From an uncultured Saprospiraceae bacterium (GTDB lineage: Bacteria; Bacteroidota; Bacteroidia; Chitinophagales; Saprospiraceae), in the NCBI GenBank assembly GCA_937930625.1, contig CALHBW010000387.1, positions 1 through 17,812 on the forward strand: DNA of 17,812 nt, written 5' to 3'. The first letter of the stretch is position 1. Each line of letters opens with the position of its first letter. The translations under genes and the position numbers were made by a program. The notes below the pieces were generated by a model, which did no database searches, was not told the DNA's origin, and saw only the letters and a program-made list of their open reading frames with translations. Below are positions 14,700 through 17,812 of this stretch, one piece after another.

Positions 14700-15968
14700 T
14701 CACTCCCCCTCCCTATTATATAAATAAATCAACCAAGCATACCACCCCACCCCGACGGCATACATCACCACCGTAATCAAAAAAATCGTCACATAGCGAT
14801 ATTCCAGTTGCCGCATCCAAGCGAATAGCTGCATACTCACAAACCAACTACCCGACCAAATCGAGGCATTCAGCGCACTAATCATCTCTTGGTTGCGTTC
14901 GCCGACGTAGTACATCGTGAGTTCGGAAGTCATCGGTCCGGCGGCGTTCATAAAGGGTTGGCGAATCATATAGAAAAACACCGCGATACCTGCCGCAAAA
15001 CTCGCTCCGGCGTAGTACTCTGTTGTAGCCATGACAAGCAAACACAGCACCGCGATCGTCTGAAATCCGGTAATCGCCACGCCATAACCAAACCGCCGCC
15101 TGATATGGGGCATAAATAAAATCACAGCCGCCACCATCACATACGTACCCGCGCTCATCATCGCAAATGTATCAGCTTCAATACCATGAATATTTAGAAA
15201 AAATAAATTAATCACAGGAATCGTAAATCCTGCACCAATCGCGATAATCAAAGTCGGAATCAAAGTACTCGCAATCCGCCCCCAATCATACGGACGCACA
15301 ACATCGTATATGATATAAAGTATTTTATCTAAATCGCTATTGGTTTCGCGGATAGGAATCGGGTCGGAAAGTTGCTCCTCAATTTTAATTTTGGAAATAA
15401 AATAAAACGATAAATAACCGAACAAAGAAAACAGAATCAGCATATTACGCTCATCAAAAAAGACAGGATTGAGCGTATTCAATATAAAATGTACGGTGCC
15501 GGCAAAAAAGACCGTCGCGCTCCACATCTGAAACCACATCGCAATCGCTTCCGAGTGACGTTCACGCTTGACATTCAGCAAGATAAATGGCAATCCGGTC
15601 ACTTGCAAAAACACAAATCCGGCACCCCAACCGCGCATCGTCCAAGTCAGTAAAATATCCAAATGATTTTCGGCAGCATAAATGGAAAGCAAGGAAAAAG
15701 TCGGCACGACAGCACAAGCCACATAAAAAAAAGGCTTCAATCGTTTGCCCCTGATAAAGAAGCCCAAAGGTGCAGCAAGCAACATCACCGCCAAAAAACG
15801 CTCCGCCACAATATCAGCGATTTCGTAGTCGGGATAGCCCTCTTTCTCCATAAAATAATTGAACAGAATAAAGAAAGCCGAATTAATCAACTGCAAACAA
15901 AATTGTGCGCCAATGAGGTAAAAAACATACCGTTCTACCCTGCCATACCCCGCCAAAATCTTTTTCAT
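14700..15968 (-). CDS. MFS-type transporter, about 12 TM segments
   Basis: A 422-residue integral membrane protein with about twelve hydrophobic segments in a 6+6 layout. Examples are FYLIGAQFCLQLINSAFFILF, FLAVMLLAAPLGFFI, FFYVACAVVPTFSLLSIY, then TLIPTLIIAIGAGFTIPVI and VTIFLITVVMYAVGVGWYAW. A polar central loop (about 195-235, KIKIEEQLSDPIPIRETNSD) separates the halves. A basic FFIRGKRLK stretch follows the second or third helix, as in the MFS loop between TM2 and TM3, and RRRFGYG occupies the matching place in the second half. MFS proteins are secondary transporters; the substrate cannot be read from sequence. The start codon lies 103 bp downstream of the VWA gene stop, in the same direction, so they may be co-transcribed. 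The intervening spacer is a large inverted repeat that could attenuate the downstream gene. Confidence 0.82.
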   Translation of the reverse strand: MKKILAGYGRVERYVFYLIGAQFCLQLINSAFFILFNYFMEKEGYPDYEIADIVAERFLAVMLLAAPLGFFIRGKRLKPFFYVACAVVPTFSLLSIYAAENHLDILLTWTMRGWGAGFVFLQVTGLPFILLNVKRERHSEAIAMWFQMWSATVFFAGTVHFILNTLNPVFFDERNMLILFSLFGYLSFYFISKIKIEEQLSDPIPIRETNSDLDKILYIIYDVVRPYDWGRIASTLIPTLIIAIGAGFTIPVINLFFLNIHGIEADTFAMMSAGTYVMVAAVILFMPHIRRRFGYGVAITGFQTIAVLCLLVMATTEYYAGASFAAGIAVFFYMIRQPFMNAAGPMTSELTMYYVGERNQEMISALNASIWSGSWFVSMQLFAWMRQLEYRYVTIFLITVVMYAVGVGWYAWLIYLYNREGE

Positions 15969-15974
15969 AATGGA

Positions 15975-16081
15975 TAATGATTAATGGATAATGTACAATG
16001 GATAATGAATAACGGTTAATTATTGTTTTCGCTTTGCGAAAACTCAGTTATTATCCATTATACGTTATCCATTATTCATTA
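15975..16081. repeat. 32-bp inverted repeat spacer element overlapping a stop codon
   Basis: The 32 bases at 15975-16006 are the reverse complement of 16050-16081 with about three mismatches. Both arms are built of ATTATCCATT units. The left arm starts six bases upstream of the transporter start codon, and the run of repeats (TAATGGATAATG) reaches the start codon itself. The right arm contains the stop of the VWA gene (16072-16074) and encodes its last residues. A separate GTTTTCGC hairpin lies between the arms. Confidence 0.85.
16025..16043. repeat. Hairpin GTTTTCGC-TTT-GCGAAAAC
   Basis: An 8-bp perfect stem (16025-16032 with 16036-16043) closes a TTT loop and is followed by TC on the plus strand. 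A close relative (TTTTTGC-TTC-GCAAAAA, then CTC) lies at 17788-17804, so the VWA gene is flanked by two members of one hairpin family. On the minus strand it follows the VWA stop and could act as a weak terminator. Confidence 0.75.
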
Positions 16082-17724
16082 GTTTTCTGTGCTTCTTCGA
16101 TGATAATTTCGTTGGCATTTTCGGCTTGAATGTAGATGTAGCGTCCGCCGCCTGCTTCGGCAAATTGGCGCAGACGATAACCGATAGAATTGTTTTTTTC
16201 TTTTGAATAATAAAACACCGAAAGCGTTTTGTCTTCATTTTTGTGGCTTTCGATTAGGGTTCGATGGCGTTTGATGGTTTCAAAATCGCCGTCGGTGGCG
16301 AGGATGATTTTGTTGTTGCCATTTTCGAGATAATGGTGCGTCAGTACTTCGTAGGCTTTTTCCAAACCACTTTCTACATCCGACTTTCCTGATGGTTTTA
16401 GGTTTTGTAAAGCATTGGTTATCAATTCTTTTTCAGTAGAAGATGTGGGCTGCAAAACAACTTTTGCTTTGCCCGAAAAGGTGACGATACCCACGCGGTC
16501 TTCGGGACGCATTTCACTGACGAGGTGCTTAAAGGAGCTTTTGAGCAGCGATAATTTTTCAGCCGTATTCATGGATTGTGATACGTCGAGTAGGAAAATC
16601 AAATTATTGGGCGCGTAGCCTTCGAGTGCGCTGACGATTTCCGTAGAATCGACCACTTCCTCTGTGGGTTCTTCGTCGGGCGCGAGGCTTCTGTCGTCTA
16701 TATTTCGGACTTTAAACCAATGCGGTTCTTCTGACATTTTAATCAATCGCACCTCCGAAGAATCCACAAAATGATTGTACTGCAAGACCAAACCGCGCCC
16801 CACACGATTGAATTTTTCCAACACCCTACGATTATAATAATAGTAATTGGGCGATTGCATTCGATAGCGGTTTTGGTCTATATTTGCGCTGGTGTATTCC
16901 TGCCCGTAAGCACTGATGTCAGTCGCCAATTTGAGGACAAAATCGTAGCGCACATATACGCCTCCGTAAGATTTTCCTTCGATGGTTTTTTCAAGTGTTT
17001 CTGCTTCGGTTTCGCTGATGAGTTCGATGGCGAGGTCGAGGTCGCGGCGGGCATCTTCTACGTCTGCAATACAATTTTTTCGCAGGGCATACAAAATTTT
17101 ACGCGCCGGGTCGATGATGCTTTTCAATTGTGCGGCATGGCGGAGGTATTCGTCTGTGGACTTGGTATTTCGATAAAATTTTTGTGCCAATTCGAGGGTA
17201 CTGATAATGTTCATATTCGCGGTGCGAAATTTTTCAAAATGTGTTTCGCAGTTCCTCAATAACTTAAATAAGGTCTTGAGATTTTCCTCTTTTTTATATT
17301 TTCTGCTGCCAATATACATTTCAATTTCCTGACTAAATTGAGCGATACTATCCATGCTTTGCTTCATGCGTTGAATGGCGTTATTCAAAGGAACTTGGTG
17401 CTGCGAAGGCACATTTCCTCCTACATCAAAAACGCGATGATAGGCACTCTTCGGGTCTATTTTGAAGGTGAGTGTTTCGAGAAAATTGGTGTGTTCGTAT
17501 TTAAGATTTGCCTTGCGCCGAAGCGGGTCGATATTGAGGTATTCGAGGGCTTTGAAATTGAGTTTACCCAACTCAACGCGGTAGCCCCACAGCGCGTGCA
17601 TGTAGTCGTTGGCGAGTTCGGCATAGGCGTTATACCCTTCTTGAGCTTGTGGACTGAGTTTGGGTTGTGCATAGGTATTTATTCCGAAAAATATAATAAA
17701 ACAAAGTATAGCAAACTGTCTCAT
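16072..17724 (-). CDS. Secreted von Willebrand factor A domain protein, 550 aa
   Basis: The start at ATG 17722-17724 gives a signal peptide (MRQFAILCFIIFFGINTYAQ), so the protein is exported to the periplasm or beyond; no lipobox and no T9SS sorting domain was seen. Residues about 25-370 are long, charged and mainly helical, with coiled-coil character (ETEAETLEKTIEGK); I do not recognise this part. Residues about 373-545 form a VWA domain: NLIFLLDVSQSMN carries the MIDAS motif D380-x-S382-x-S384, SGKSDVESGL stands where the MIDAS threonine loop is expected (serine in place of threonine), and D478 lies in LATDGDF. VWA domains bind metal and mediate protein contacts. The stop and the last residues (TNE) are encoded within the ATTATCCATT spacer repeat. 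It is the first gene of a likely two-gene unit with the transporter. Confidence 0.87.
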   Translation of the reverse strand: MRQFAILCFIIFFGINTYAQPKLSPQAQEGYNAYAELANDYMHALWGYRVELGKLNFKALEYLNIDPLRRKANLKYEHTNFLETLTFKIDPKSAYHRVFDVGGNVPSQHQVPLNNAIQRMKQSMDSIAQFSQEIEMYIGSRKYKKEENLKTLFKLLRNCETHFEKFRTANMNIISTLELAQKFYRNTKSTDEYLRHAAQLKSIIDPARKILYALRKNCIADVEDARRDLDLAIELISETEAETLEKTIEGKSYGGVYVRYDFVLKLATDISAYGQEYTSANIDQNRYRMQSPNYYYYNRRVLEKFNRVGRGLVLQYNHFVDSSEVRLIKMSEEPHWFKVRNIDDRSLAPDEEPTEEVVDSTEIVSALEGYAPNNLIFLLDVSQSMNTAEKLSLLKSSFKHLVSEMRPEDRVGIVTFSGKAKVVLQPTSSTEKELITNALQNLKPSGKSDVESGLEKAYEVLTHHYLENGNNKIILATDGDFETIKRHRTLIESHKNEDKTLSVFYYSKEKNNSIGYRLRQFAEAGGGRYIYIQAENANEIIIEEAQKTNE

Positions 17725-17739
17725 TTTTGAACGATTTTT

Positions 17740-17780
17740 TTCATTGTTCGATTGTTGTATTGCTTCATTGTTCGATTGTT
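17740..17780 (+). repeat. Perfect direct repeat TTCATTGTTCGATTGTT x2
   Basis: The 17-bp unit occurs at 17740-17756 and 17764-17780 without mismatch, with a 24-bp period. It lies just upstream of the VWA gene start (minus strand) and matches in type and period the CATTGTCGCATT pair at 3303-3338. Confidence 0.85.
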
Positions 17781-17787
17781 ATAAGGT

Positions 17788-17804
17788 TTTTTGCTTCGCA
17801 AAAA
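17788..17804. repeat. Hairpin TTTTTGC-TTC-GCAAAAA
   Basis: A 7-bp perfect stem with a TTC loop, followed by CTC, as for the related hairpin at 16025-16043. By analogy with that locus it may be the centre of a larger inverted element whose other arm lies beyond the right edge. Confidence 0.7.
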
Positions 17805-17812
17805 CTCTTTAA

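Noticed and set aside
16771..17262. 163-residue plus-strand open frame
   Set aside because: It is antisense to the VWA protein gene, which has a signal peptide and a MIDAS motif; the shadow has no recognisable feature.

Overview
The window looks like chromosomal DNA of a Bacteroidota bacterium, most likely from the Saprospiria/Chitinophagia side. This is inferred, not proven. The reasons are a type IX secretion (T9SS) C-terminal sorting domain and an SprB-like repeat in the giant protein, a Bacteroidota-style lipobox (FFTSC), promoter-like TTTG-N20-TANNTTTG motifs, A+T-rich spacers and large leucine-rich-repeat proteins of the plant-like IPxEIGNL type. No rRNA, tRNA, CRISPR array, transposase or integrase was seen.

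Layout. (1) The left edge holds the start of a secreted protein on the minus strand, with a chitobiase-C-like domain and possibly a CotH type. (2) Bases 692-5670 hold four plus-strand genes resembling the poorly characterised Salmonella STM4011-STM4015 group: an STM4012-like HemN/HemW-fold radical SAM protein, an STM4011-like radical SAM protein with twitch/SPASM-like cysteines, an STM4015-like LRR protein carrying an N-terminal WGR domain, and an STM4014-like ATP-grasp enzyme. The usual phosphatase-like partner (STM4013) is absent. This is the best candidate for an undescribed system: two radical enzymes, one ATP-dependent ligase and one repeat protein that could bind nucleic acid or protein. 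(3) Bases 5760-7265 (minus) hold an A+T-rich, helical protein of unknown function. (4) Bases 7469-13114 encode an 1881-residue secreted M4 (thermolysin-like) metallopeptidase fused to two LRR solenoids (9 and 18 repeats), a dockerin-like EF-hand pair, an SprB-like repeat and a T9SS sorting domain. (5) Bases 13398-14600 encode an unrecognised lipoprotein, ending at a bidirectional terminator. (6) Bases 14700-17724 (minus) hold a secreted von Willebrand A protein followed by a 12-TM MFS-type transporter.

The spacers are as notable as the genes. The spacers inside the radical SAM cluster and around the VWA/MFS pair carry short repeat families (AATGAGTGA, ATTCACTCATT, CATTGTCGCATT, ATTATCCATT, CATTGTTCGATTG). 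Several touch or cross the start or stop codon: they form the stop of the first radical SAM gene, encode residues 3-14 of the second, and encode the last codons of the VWA gene. Two spacers also hold nested palindromes. One is a 255-bp mirror-symmetric element at 2098-2352. The other is a 32-bp imperfect inverted repeat around a GTTTTCGC hairpin at 15975-16081; a related hairpin lies at the right edge.

The four cluster genes are collinear and probably work together, although the 397-bp element-containing spacer after the first gene may uncouple its expression from the rest. The secreted peptidase, lipoprotein, CotH-like fragment and VWA protein are envelope or extracellular functions with no evident link to the radical SAM cluster.
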